From JADKIH01 sp031367345 (GTDB lineage Bacteria > Bacteroidota > Bacteroidia > AKYH767-A > 2013-40CM-41-45): a stretch of 20,810 nt of DNA. Both the position numbers and the translations under genes were made by a program. Below are positions 6,686-15,361 of the stretch, piece after piece. How positions within the stretch are numbered: position 1 is the first letter of the stretch; each line of letters opens with the position of its first letter. The DNA lies in assembly GCA_031367345.1 (NCBI GenBank), contig JANLPR010000076.1, positions 1 to 20,810 of the forward strand, read 5' to 3'. The notes below the pieces were generated by a model, which was given only the letters and a program-made list of their open reading frames with translations, made no database searches and was not told where the DNA came from.

Positions 6686-7930
6686 CTAAAAATATTTCGA
6701 CAAAGATACAAAAGCTCCTTGAGCTGTACCATTTTTCAGTAATACTGCATCAACCTGATCACTTTTAAGACGGAATACCCATCCTTTGCCTTGAAATTCA
6801 TAATTCAATCCAAGGTGGATTCCGGAATAAGCACCATAACTAATTTTCATTCCTAATGAATGTTGTGAGTTAATTTTATATTGATAATTCTGATAAATGA
6901 ACGGAAGTGAATTCGCAAAGAATACATGTCCAATGGTCGATTCAATTTGCAAATGATACTTCGACACAGGAATACTATAACTCAGCCGAATAATTCCCGG
7001 CAAAGGAGTTATTGTCGTATGTCTTGTTCTTTCTGATAAATATGGTTGTACGAATGAGGAATCTAAATTAACTGATTGATGAATTGAATCATTGAAATTG
7101 AAAAGTTCAGAAACATCAACTCCTTCAAATCTAAAGCTAGTGTCGGCATGGATAAATGAAGATTGATCATTCCAAGAAATGAATCCCAAATTTTCCAATG
7201 TTATTTTCATTGTTCGTTTTTTCTCGTCTGTCCATTTAAATGAAAAATCAATGGAAGAACCAATGCCGTTTACTGCAGCTTTGTTAGTTTTACTCGAATC
7301 ACTTTGTCGAATGGTAATGTTTGAATTTAAGTCTAAGTATTCACCGGTTTCAGCCGTGTAAAGTGATGCTCTAGGTGCTTTTATAGAAAGAAATTGTTGC
7401 CCTTTATTCAAAGAAACTCCGGCCGACCATTCGTAGTTATTCAACATTTTTGAATATCCATGTCCAAATGTAAAATTGATCTGTTGATATTTTAACTGCC
7501 GAAATTCGAAATTATTTAAATCTGCTGTTTTGCCGCCATAACTTTTATTCCCTCTGAAATAAAGTTCGAAAGCATCATTCGTAAAATCAGCATCCACATG
7601 AAATACATCTCTGAATTTGATTCGATAAAAAGAGTTTTTTAATCCGAAAAGCGAATCTGTTTTATGACGATATTGAATCGTATAATTGAAATCAATTCCG
7701 AGCCTATTTTCATTAGACAATTTTTTAGAAACATTGTCTTTCATTTCAGTTGAAATAAAATCATTTCTATAATAGTTTTTTGCTAACTGATTTGTTAAAG
7801 CATTTGACCCAAATGAGTATTCAGTTGAAACAGTAATAGCATTTGTTGCCAGCGAATCATTTTTTGGTTTTAACGCAAAACAGTTTTGAAAATATATAAA
7901 TAAGAAAATAGAGGATAGAAGTACTTTCAC
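6686..7930 (-). CDS. outer-membrane beta-barrel protein, DUF5723-like
   Basis: A signal peptide (1-19, ending CFA|L) precedes a 395-residue mature chain of alternating polar/aromatic strands with Gly, Asn and Tyr turns, ending in a terminal Phe (SLSKYF), as expected for an outer-membrane barrel. The layout (long N-terminal strand region, middle insert with ETGEYLDLNSN, C-terminal hairpins such as LGLNYEFQGKGWVFRLK) resembles the DUF5723 family of Bacteroidota. Function is unknown. It starts 3 bases after the stop of the upstream lipoprotein gene and ends 8 bases before kdsA, so tight co-expression with both is very likely. The family name is from memory of its look, so moderate confidence applies to it. 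Confidence 0.75.
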   Translation of the reverse strand: MKVLLSSIFLFIYFQNCFALKPKNDSLATNAITVSTEYSFGSNALTNQLAKNYYRNDFISTEMKDNVSKKLSNENRLGIDFNYTIQYRHKTDSLFGLKNSFYRIKFRDVFHVDADFTNDAFELYFRGNKSYGGKTADLNNFEFRQLKYQQINFTFGHGYSKMLNNYEWSAGVSLNKGQQFLSIKAPRASLYTAETGEYLDLNSNITIRQSDSSKTNKAAVNGIGSSIDFSFKWTDEKKRTMKITLENLGFISWNDQSSFIHADTSFRFEGVDVSELFNFNDSIHQSVNLDSSFVQPYLSERTRHTTITPLPGIIRLSYSIPVSKYHLQIESTIGHVFFANSLPFIYQNYQYKINSQHSLGMKISYGAYSGIHLGLNYEFQGKGWVFRLKSDQVDAVLLKNGTAQGAFVSLSKYF

Positions 7931-7933
7931 AGA

Positions 7934-9529
7934 TTAACGAATATAATATGTTCCATCGCCGATTAATTTTATATCGAGTCGGTAATTGGAATACAATTGA
8001 GTAAGTTGCGGATAATTTGGTGAATTGAATTTAGCACGAATGCCAATTCGTTCAGTGGTTAAGAGTCTTGATTTTCTTGCGGCATCAATAGGAATAGATA
8101 TTTTCGTTGTAATTGGATTTGTAACTATCGCATTGGTGCCAACAGAAGCTGATGAGATTAAACCGGGCACTAAGAGCGTATCTGTAATTGCATTATTTTT
8201 ATCGATTAAAAATAACATCATGTCAAGATCAAATGGAAATCCATTTTTTGCAATGAGGTAAATTGTAGACGGTCCAATTGGGTCGAAGTTAGTAGCATTG
8301 GCAATCGAAAAATTGATAGTGTCAGCGAATACTAATTGATTCGCAGAAAATGATAATGGCATGTCAATCTGAATTCGTGTATCTACTAATTTGTTACTGT
8401 ACACAAAATCACTATTCCCACTTATATTTCCAAGTGGATTTAATTTCAAATTAATATTGTAATTAAGTATGTCGGGAATGTTTTCAATCAAATCTGTAAT
8501 GTTGCTATTCCCTTTATTTAAAATGATGGAATAGTTGAAAGGTACAGGTGAATAACTTGCAAAATAAGGTTCAGTAGCACGATTGATATTGATGTAATGC
8601 CGAATAAGATTAGAGTTGGAAAGTGGAATTACATTTCCTTGTCGATTGTTTACAGATAGTACTTGGTTTAAATAAATTTGTAGATCGGCGCCAACGTAAT
8701 TTGTGATATCGAATTTCATCGTAACACTATCCAATTTTATATTGCCACCTTTAATCAATCCTCCAACTCCTAAATTAATATTCTTATTATCAATAATGGT
8801 AGTTTGTCCTAAATATCCTTTTGCATAATCAGGAACAATTTGAATCAACGAAGTTTTCAAATTAATAAGTGTATCACTCCCGAAAAGCGCGAATGATTGT
8901 CCATTAGGATCGGATCGAGCTTCAACATTATAACTGATTGTATTAAATAATGTCCCCGAAGATCCTGTCATATCAAGACTGTATCCTGAAAAATCGTATG
9001 TGTCGCTGAAATAAGATGGTGAAGCTAATGAAGCCGAATCAACACTGACTGTTATTGTAAAAGGTATGCCATTTTTTTTTGCTTTCGGTATTTTGTAGGT
9101 GAAAAATATTTTCGATTGCAAAGTATTTTTGAATTCTAATTTAATAAAACCGGAAGTAATATTTGCATTCGTTAATTGAACATTCGGTACTCCAAGTGTT
9201 ACATTGTTGTTGTTGGAAAGAAACGGTGTATTAGGAGTTATAGTTGATGGAAAAGCAGGAAAAATAACGCTCGTTTTAATAAATGTATCGGGAACTTGAT
9301 ACACAGAATCGAGAGTAAAATTTGAATAAGTTGTGTCGATTTTTATAGATAGTGCTCCATTTACATCTGTTGCAAGTAAAGTATCACTTATTAGTTGATT
9401 AATTCCTAAGGATGCATGAGCTAATGGGCCAAGAACTTCAATATCCCACTGTGGATTTTCATTTACCTTTTTACAGGAAAAAAAGACTGCTGCTGCGCTT
9501 ATAATAAATAAGAAGTACCTGAATTTCAT
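7934..9529 (-). CDS. unrecognised secreted lipoprotein, 531 aa
   Basis: The open frame extends to 9580, but the internal Met at 9529 gives a classical lipoprotein signal: MKFRYFLFIISAAAVFFSC with lipidated C19, followed by KKVNENPQWDIEVLGPLAHA. The 17 residues upstream have no export features, so I choose 9529. The mature part is rich in Asn, Ser, Thr, Ile and Val, with short beta segments throughout and no Cys, resembling stacked beta domains. I recognise no catalytic motif. It sits in front of the DUF5723-like barrel with a 3-base gap, so the two may form a surface or periplasm-facing complex; this is inference from context. The rarA stop lies about 100 bases upstream on the same strand. 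Confidence 0.75.
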   Translation of the reverse strand: MKFRYFLFIISAAAVFFSCKKVNENPQWDIEVLGPLAHASLGINQLISDTLLATDVNGALSIKIDTTYSNFTLDSVYQVPDTFIKTSVIFPAFPSTITPNTPFLSNNNNVTLGVPNVQLTNANITSGFIKLEFKNTLQSKIFFTYKIPKAKKNGIPFTITVSVDSASLASPSYFSDTYDFSGYSLDMTGSSGTLFNTISYNVEARSDPNGQSFALFGSDTLINLKTSLIQIVPDYAKGYLGQTTIIDNKNINLGVGGLIKGGNIKLDSVTMKFDITNYVGADLQIYLNQVLSVNNRQGNVIPLSNSNLIRHYININRATEPYFASYSPVPFNYSIILNKGNSNITDLIENIPDILNYNINLKLNPLGNISGNSDFVYSNKLVDTRIQIDMPLSFSANQLVFADTINFSIANATNFDPIGPSTIYLIAKNGFPFDLDMMLFLIDKNNAITDTLLVPGLISSASVGTNAIVTNPITTKISIPIDAARKSRLLTTERIGIRAKFNSPNYPQLTQLYSNYRLDIKLIGDGTYYIR

Positions 9530-9630
9530 GAACTGTAAATATGAGAAAAAGAATTGACTATTTGTACAATTCCGCTTCATTTGACTAAATTTTCAGGTCA
9601 CTTTCAGGTTTTAACGAACAATGAGAGAAA

Positions 9631-10914
9631 CTAATAATTGTATTTATTTTTCCAAAGTGATTTCATAAAACGACGGATTTCATTTTCTCTGTCATTGATA
9701 CCTGGTTCGTAAAATTTATTGTTAGAAATTTCTTGCGGAAGAAATTCCTGGCCGGCAAAATTATTTTCATTGGAATGATCATAATTATAGCCTTTTGAAT
9801 AGCCAAGTTCTTTCATTAATTTGGTTGGAGCATTTCGAATGTGAAGAGGTACCGGCAAATCGCCTTTTGAGTCAACAATACTTAGAGCTTCTTCGATAGC
9901 AAGGTAGCCGGAATTGCTTTTAGCAGAAGTGGCGAGGTAAATAACAACTTGCGATAAAATAATTCTGCATTCTGGATATCCAATTTTACTTACTGCATCG
10001 AAGCAAGTATTTGCCATTACCAAAGCTGTTGGATTGGCATTGCCGATATCTTCAGAGGCAAAAATCACCATTCTCCGAGCAATGAATTTCGGATCTTCTC
10101 CACCTCGGATCATGCGTGCTAACCAATAGACAGCAGCATTGGGATCAGACCCTCGCATTGATTTTATAAAAGCACTGATGATATCATAATGTTGTTCGCC
10201 ATTTTTGTCATAAAGAGCTATTTTGTCGAGTACTATTTCTTGAACATTTTTATTCGTTATTTTTATTTCAGCATCAACAGGAAAAGATGCTACAACTAAT
10301 TCAAGGAGGTTAAGTAATTTTCTGGCATCACCACCTGAGAGGCGAAGCAATGCTTCTGTTTCATCGATCGTTATAATTAATTTTTTTAGTACAACATCTT
10401 CCTTTATTGCTTGATCAATTATTTTAAGCAGTTCATCTTTTGAAAGCTCTTTGAGTACATACACCTGACATCTGGATAAAAGAGGAGAGATTACTTCGAA
10501 AGAGGGATTTTCGGTTGTTGCCCCGATAAGAGTTATAATTCCTTTTTCAACAGCAGCTAAAAGAGAGTCTTGTTGTGATTTACTAAATCGATGAATCTCA
10601 TCAATAAAAAGTACCGGACTCCCTTCAACAGCCTTTAACTCGTGTGAATATCGTTGTGCTTTTTCAATAACTTCTCTTACATCCTTTACTCCTGAACTAA
10701 CAGCACTCAGAATATAAAATGGACGTTTCAATTCTTTAGCAATGATTCCTGCAAGTGTAGTTTTTCCAACTCCCGGAGGTCCCCAGAAAATAATCGATGG
10801 GATATTATTTCTTGCAATGGATTTAGTTAAAATGGCATCAGGACCTGCCAGATGTTTTTGCCCGATGTAATGTGATAGATCGGTAGGCCGCATTCGTTCT
10901 GCTAATGGTATCAT
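9631..10914 (-). CDS. rarA: replication-associated recombination AAA+ ATPase RarA (MgsA)
   Basis: RarA is a cytosolic AAA+ ATPase related to clamp-loader subunits and RuvB, acting at stalled replication forks. The 427-residue chain starts MIPLAERMRPTDLSHYIGQ, as in most family members. Walker A is GPPGVGKT at 45-52, Walker B is DEIHRF at 105-110, and a sensor-1 motif GATTENPSFE follows. The RarA-specific segments MRGSDPNAAVYWLARM and the C-terminal tetramerisation region ending RFMKSLWKNKYNY are intact. It may be read into the downstream lipoprotein-kdsA operon, but the 100-base gap leaves this open. It is divergent from the outer-membrane receptor gene at 11076. Confidence 0.96.
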   Translation of the reverse strand: MIPLAERMRPTDLSHYIGQKHLAGPDAILTKSIARNNIPSIIFWGPPGVGKTTLAGIIAKELKRPFYILSAVSSGVKDVREVIEKAQRYSHELKAVEGSPVLFIDEIHRFSKSQQDSLLAAVEKGIITLIGATTENPSFEVISPLLSRCQVYVLKELSKDELLKIIDQAIKEDVVLKKLIITIDETEALLRLSGGDARKLLNLLELVVASFPVDAEIKITNKNVQEIVLDKIALYDKNGEQHYDIISAFIKSMRGSDPNAAVYWLARMIRGGEDPKFIARRMVIFASEDIGNANPTALVMANTCFDAVSKIGYPECRIILSQVVIYLATSAKSNSGYLAIEEALSIVDSKGDLPVPLHIRNAPTKLMKELGYSKGYNYDHSNENNFAGQEFLPQEISNNKFYEPGINDRENEIRRFMKSLWKNKYNY

Positions 10915-10930
10915 TTTCTTAATTCTATTG

Positions 10931-10938
10931 CGAAGATA
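10931..10938 (-). promoter_or_regulatory. possible -7 box for rarA
   Basis: On the minus strand the sequence reads TATCTTCG, one base from TAnnTTTG, placed 16 bases before the rarA start codon. No clear -33 element is visible. Confidence 0.35.
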
Positions 10939-11050
10939 AGAACGATTTTGAATGGTTTAACGAAACGATAACAATGGAGAAGAGTCATTTTAAAAAGGAT
11001 TAAAAGACCTAATTTATCGGTAAAATAAAATCAAATCATTGATTAGTTGT

Positions 11051-11058
11051 TATCTTTG
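11051..11058 (+). promoter_or_regulatory. -7 box for the outer-membrane receptor gene
   Basis: TATCTTTG, followed by C, is an exact match to the Bacteroidota -7 element TAnnTTTG and lies 17 bases before the start codon, which implies a short leader. The -33 element is not obvious. The divergent region 10915-11075 thus seems to hold a promoter for each neighbour. Confidence 0.6.
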
Positions 11059-11075
11059 CGGCCTTAATAACTATA

Positions 11076-13565
11076 ATGAAATTATTTCTCCGTATAGCTG
11101 TACTGCTTTTATTTCCCACCTTCATTTTTGCTCAACCATCATCCGGTTTCAAAGGGAACCGACCGGACTCGCTTCGTAGAAATGCTCCTCGTATTGGAAA
11201 AGTGTTTGGCAGCTTACGAGATGCTGAAACAAACCAGCCTGTAAGTTTTGCAGCAGTCGTATTTCTTTCTCCGCGTGATTCTGCAATTGTAGGTGGTGTC
11301 CAAACAAATGAGAAAGGAAATTTTTTAGCTGAAGATCTTCCTCTGAGCAAAATGATATTGAAAGCTTCTTTCATAGGGTATGCACCGATATATGTGCCAC
11401 TTCAATTATCATTTCAAATTCAAGAGTTGGATGCAAACATTATAAAAATGAAGTCGGTTGCAACTAAATTAAAAGATGTAACGATTACAGGAGAAAAATC
11501 TGATTACGTAAATTCCATCGATCGGAAAGTTTATAATCTTGATAAAAATATAGTAAACACCGGCGGAACAGTTACTGAAGTTTTGCAAAACATTCCTTCT
11601 GTAAGTGTAGATATAGATGGGAAAGTTAGTTTACGAGGTAGTGAAAATGTAACGATCCTTATTGACGGAAAGCCTTCAGGAATGTTAGGAAATGATAGGA
11701 AAGCAGTGCTTCAACAGATTCCTGCGAGTGCTGTAGAGCAAATAGAAGTTATCACAAATCCTTCTGCAAAATATGATGCGGATGGAATGTCGGGGATCAT
11801 CAATATCAAAACAAAGAAAGAGAAAATGCGAGGACTGAACGGCAATCTAACAGCCGGTGTTGGTACTAATGAAAAATTTAATGTTGGTATAGGAGGAAAC
11901 GACCGCTCACCGAGAAAAAATGTTTATGCCAGTTACAATTTTCGTCATGAAAAAAGAAGTATAAATGGAGGGAGTACGCAGTTCAATCATTTTCAAGGTA
12001 GCGATGCATATTATTATAGTAATAATTCGCATGGGAGTAATTTGTCTGACAATCATTCTGGAAAAGTAGGCATCGACTTTTTTATCAATAAGTATAATAC
12101 GTTAGGTGTTAATGCTTCATTATCGAATAAAATGGAGTCGCATCCTGAACAAATTCAATATTCGTTTTACACTCCTGAGTTGGTAACGTTCAATTCCTTT
12201 TTTAGAGATAACACAGAAGACAATAAGAATTTTAATTATGATCTGAATACCGATTACAAGCATACATGGGATAGCACATCAAGAGAGTTGACAGCGAATT
12301 TGTCTTTTTCGTCTAACAACAGAAATTCTGACAATACATTTAAAAGCTCGTTATATTCCGGATTCAATTTGCCTTATCAAAAAGATTTTTATGATAATGT
12401 TTATCAGAATATTTTGTTGCAAACAGATTTAATGCAACCAATGAAAGGTAAAGCCAAGTTTGAAGCAGGGTTAAAAAGTACCAATAGATATTTAAACAAT
12501 CAGTTGGATTATTCAGATTATAATTTCACTTCATTGCTATATGAAAAAAATAATTTAAAGAGCGATCATTTTGTTTACAATGAACAGATAGCAGCAGCAT
12601 ATGCTATGTATACGGGAAAAGTTAAAAAGTTCGATTATAATGTTGGCTTAAGAGCAGAGCAGACATTTGCTAAAATTGAATCGCAAACAATTAGTCAGAC
12701 ATACAACGTCAATTACTTGTCGCTATTCCCGAGCGCATTTGTTAAATATCCTTTATCCGAGAAAAGTGATTTGCAAATTAGCTATTCGCGTAGAGTAAAT
12801 CGACCTGATTCACGCGCATTGAATCCATTTGTCGATTATTCTGATTCGTTGAATGTTAGAAAAGGAAATCCATTTTTAAGACCGGAGTATACGAATGCAC
12901 TTGAGCTGTCTTATGCATTGACTCTTTTAAAATGGAGTTTGACTTCTTCTATCTATTATAGGAAAACGAACGATATGATTAGTAGATATCGTACGGTAAA
13001 TCCTATAACAGGAATTGGTACTATGTCGACCATTAATTTTTCTACAGCTGAGAATTCCGGCGGCGAATTGGTAATTCGATATACGTTTGAAAAAGCAGGT
13101 TCTTTGATGGCTACATTTAATATTTACCAGAGCAAGATAAATGGTACGAATGTTCAAGCTGATTATCAAACTAATTCTTTGCAGTGGTTTACACGGTTAA
13201 ATGCAAATTTAAAATTATCTAAAAATACAGCTTTCCAACTTACAGGAAATTACACAGCTCCCATGAAAACAGTTAATGGAGAAATAAAAGGAATGAGTGG
13301 AGTGGATGTTGGTTTAAAGCAGGATATTTGGAAAGGGAAAGCCTCGTTGAGTTTAAACGTTACAGATATTTTTCTGATGAGAAAATTTCAGTTTGTTAAT
13401 TATAGCAATTTTTATTATACATCAGGTTGGAGAAATAGAGAATCGAGAGTAGCAATGCTCAACTTTTCTTATAAGTTTGGAAAAGCAGACAGTAATATTT
13501 TCAATCGGAAGAAACCATCTAAGCAAGGAAATCAAGATAACTCGTCAGACATGATAGATTATTGA
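11076..13565 (+). CDS. outer-membrane beta-barrel receptor (TonB-dependent-type, OMP_b-brl_3-like)
   Basis: An 829-residue outer-membrane protein with a signal peptide (1-19, IFA|Q). After a Pro/Arg-rich linker, a CarboxypepD_reg-like beta domain (about 42-125) contains GSLRDAETNQPVSFAAV. A plug-like domain (about 135-250) has TEVLQNIPSVSVDIDGKVSLRG and IEVITNPSAKYDADGMSGIINI, typical of TonB-dependent receptors. The rest is a long barrel rich in Asn, Tyr and Ser. A short hydrophilic tail (SKQGNQDNSSDMIDY) follows the last strand. No SusD partner is adjacent, so this is not a polysaccharide-utilisation pair; the substrate is unknown. The layout fits the outer_membrane_beta-barrel family. A strong terminator follows 17 bases after the stop. 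Confidence 0.88.
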   Translation: MKLFLRIAVLLLFPTFIFAQPSSGFKGNRPDSLRRNAPRIGKVFGSLRDAETNQPVSFAAVVFLSPRDSAIVGGVQTNEKGNFLAEDLPLSKMILKASFIGYAPIYVPLQLSFQIQELDANIIKMKSVATKLKDVTITGEKSDYVNSIDRKVYNLDKNIVNTGGTVTEVLQNIPSVSVDIDGKVSLRGSENVTILIDGKPSGMLGNDRKAVLQQIPASAVEQIEVITNPSAKYDADGMSGIINIKTKKEKMRGLNGNLTAGVGTNEKFNVGIGGNDRSPRKNVYASYNFRHEKRSINGGSTQFNHFQGSDAYYYSNNSHGSNLSDNHSGKVGIDFFINKYNTLGVNASLSNKMESHPEQIQYSFYTPELVTFNSFFRDNTEDNKNFNYDLNTDYKHTWDSTSRELTANLSFSSNNRNSDNTFKSSLYSGFNLPYQKDFYDNVYQNILLQTDLMQPMKGKAKFEAGLKSTNRYLNNQLDYSDYNFTSLLYEKNNLKSDHFVYNEQIAAAYAMYTGKVKKFDYNVGLRAEQTFAKIESQTISQTYNVNYLSLFPSAFVKYPLSEKSDLQISYSRRVNRPDSRALNPFVDYSDSLNVRKGNPFLRPEYTNALELSYALTLLKWSLTSSIYYRKTNDMISRYRTVNPITGIGTMSTINFSTAENSGGELVIRYTFEKAGSLMATFNIYQSKINGTNVQADYQTNSLQWFTRLNANLKLSKNTAFQLTGNYTAPMKTVNGEIKGMSGVDVGLKQDIWKGKASLSLNVTDIFLMRKFQFVNYSNFYYTSGWRNRESRVAMLNFSYKFGKADSNIFNRKKPSKQGNQDNSSDMIDY

Positions 13566-13582
13566 GTTCAGTAATCAGAAAT

Positions 13583-13621
13583 AAAAAAAGAGATCAGTTT
13601 AAATCACTGATCTCTTTTTTT
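13583..13621. terminator. bidirectional rho-independent terminator
   Basis: A perfect 10-bp stem (AGAGATCAGT 13589-13598, ACTGATCTCT 13606-13615) with a 7-base loop is flanked by an A-run on the left and a T-run on the right, which extend the pairing to about 16 bp. It lies between the convergent stops of the receptor gene and the S8 peptidase gene and can end transcripts from both. Confidence 0.92.
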
Positions 13622-13660
13622 ATGCTATAAATTTAATAGCAACAAATAAATTTTTTCGAA

Positions 13661-15202
13661 TTACATTCCTTGAGCCATCAGCACAGCATTGTATGCATTT
13701 ACATTTCCAAAACCATCATACCATGAAAGAACTGGGTAATATTGTGCTGTATTTTTTAAACAAGTACTTACTTGTGCACGAGTTAAATTTGGATTAACCG
13801 ACCACACTAATGCTGCCACTCCTGCAGTGAATGCGGTAGCGCATGAAGATCCGCCAACATACGCTGGAGTATAGCCACTAATAGGTAAAGACAATGTAGT
13901 TCGTTCGCTATTAGCATTTCTTTGCATTGGAATTGTTAAAAGTACTTTACTTCCGTCGTGGCAATTACTGCAAGTAGTACTGCTTTCATTTACACCGGTA
14001 ATGGCAACGCATTCTGAATAATAAGCCGGATAAATAACTCCCCACCAAGATGTCCAACTAAATGAGGTTCCTGCTGCTGCATAGATTAACTTCCCTTTTC
14101 CATAAGCATAACTAACGCCATCATAAAGGGTACTGCTGCTAAATGGTGTTCCAACAGACATGCTTACAATTTTCACTGCAACATTGTTTCCCATTTTTAT
14201 CAATGCACTTCGTACACCGGATAATTCTGCCGATTCATCAAGCACTACATCGTTGCATGCCCTTATAAAAACAAGGTTTGCTTTATAAGCTACACCTGTT
14301 GGGCCACCTAAATTATTTCTAGGTCCCGCTGCAATTCCACACATACTTGTTCCGTGCGCACATCCTGTATATGCAGTAGTTCCATAGGTGTAATCAGTAG
14401 TTAAAGTTCGACCTACATTCGATTCACCGTTATTAAAATTTGATCCTAAGAGTGACTGTGTAGTACTTATACCGGCATCAATTACACCAATAGTTATTCC
14501 TTGACCTTGAGCTACCGACCATGCATTCATCACATTTACATTGTTATAATTCCAAGACATTTTACAACCGGGATAAATAGTAGTATAGTCAGCCGAATTT
14601 AAAGCATAACTGGAACCTGTACATCCGGAAGAAGAAGTTGTTCTAGAAATATAACTGGAAGGCCAATAACCGTAAGGTTCTATGTACCGAACATTTTCCA
14701 AATTTGATAATGCGGTGATTACTTTAGCATCAGCAATTCTAAGAGTGATGATTGGTAAAGTTTGATCATCTTCAGTGATCAGATCGTTTACGTTTTTATC
14801 AATTCCACTTTTCTTTAATTCTACTTGGATTAATTTCAACAGTTCATCATGAACATTTTTCCATGCATCAGAATGAATGTTGATAGAAGATAATTTTTCT
14901 CTTACGTCTTTGATAAAAGCAGGTTGATAACCAATTGCAATTAACTGAGTAATTCCGGCAGCACTGCAAACCATTTTAAGATCAGTTTTTTCCCAGCTAA
15001 AATCATTCGTTGCCTTAACCTGATTATACATGTTTTGATCTATTTCCTGTTGCGTGTAAAGTTTGCCATCAGGAACAGTATTCAAGGTTGATTTCAGAAC
15101 CAAAAGTTGGTTAGTAGCGGACACAGGTTCTACTTTATTTTCCTCAGGATTACATGAGTAAAATAGTATTGAAAACAATAGTAAGTAAATTGTATTTTTC
15201 AT
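13661..15202 (-). CDS. S8 (subtilisin-like) serine peptidase, putative lipoprotein
   Basis: The frame is open to 15295, but the Met at 15202 begins a lipoprotein signal (MKNTIYLLLFSILFYSC, C17), and a clean -7 box lies 31 bases upstream of it, so I choose 15202 and a 513-residue product. An inhibitor-like prodomain region occupies about 60-180. Catalytic residues are D242 in GVIDAGIS, H283 in CAHGTSMCG and S453 in GGSSCATAF. The usual Asn of the oxyanion hole is replaced: the motif reads AAAGTS with T379. The Ser motif is GSSCATAF rather than GTSMATP. Cys-rich pairs (C194, C213, C281, C288, C316, C411, C414) may form disulfides. No T9SS tail is present; the protein ends NAYNAVLMAQGM. Either an atypical protease or a weakened one. 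It is convergent with the receptor gene. Confidence 0.88.
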   Translation of the reverse strand: MKNTIYLLLFSILFYSCNPEENKVEPVSATNQLLVLKSTLNTVPDGKLYTQQEIDQNMYNQVKATNDFSWEKTDLKMVCSAAGITQLIAIGYQPAFIKDVREKLSSINIHSDAWKNVHDELLKLIQVELKKSGIDKNVNDLITEDDQTLPIITLRIADAKVITALSNLENVRYIEPYGYWPSSYISRTTSSSGCTGSSYALNSADYTTIYPGCKMSWNYNNVNVMNAWSVAQGQGITIGVIDAGISTTQSLLGSNFNNGESNVGRTLTTDYTYGTTAYTGCAHGTSMCGIAAGPRNNLGGPTGVAYKANLVFIRACNDVVLDESAELSGVRSALIKMGNNVAVKIVSMSVGTPFSSSTLYDGVSYAYGKGKLIYAAAGTSFSWTSWWGVIYPAYYSECVAITGVNESSTTCSNCHDGSKVLLTIPMQRNANSERTTLSLPISGYTPAYVGGSSCATAFTAGVAALVWSVNPNLTRAQVSTCLKNTAQYYPVLSWYDGFGNVNAYNAVLMAQGM

Positions 15203-15232
15203 CGGTTGAGTGGTTTTAAAAGTTGATGGTGC

Positions 15233-15240
15233 AAAAATAA
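15233..15240 (-). promoter_or_regulatory. -7 box for the S8 peptidase gene
   Basis: The minus strand reads TATTTTTG followed by CACC, an exact TAnnTTTG match. It lies inside the longer open frame and 31 bases before the chosen start at 15202, so transcription from it would exclude the upstream Met at 15295. A TTTG lies about 25 bases further upstream, slightly farther than usual for a -33 element. Confidence 0.6.
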
Positions 15241-15361
15241 ACTTTGTGAATATAAGAAAGAAAACAAAAACCGCAAGTTCTTTTGTTTCACTCATTTTTA
15301 GGGGTTAATAAATCATCCTAATTTAATGAAACAGAAGGAAGATTTTGACTTTCTTTGCGTC

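Noticed and set aside
15350..15357. TTTCTTTG as a -7 box for the phospholipase-like gene
   Set aside because: It ends only four bases before the chosen ATG, so the transcript would start at or after the start codon; the second base also misses the consensus A.
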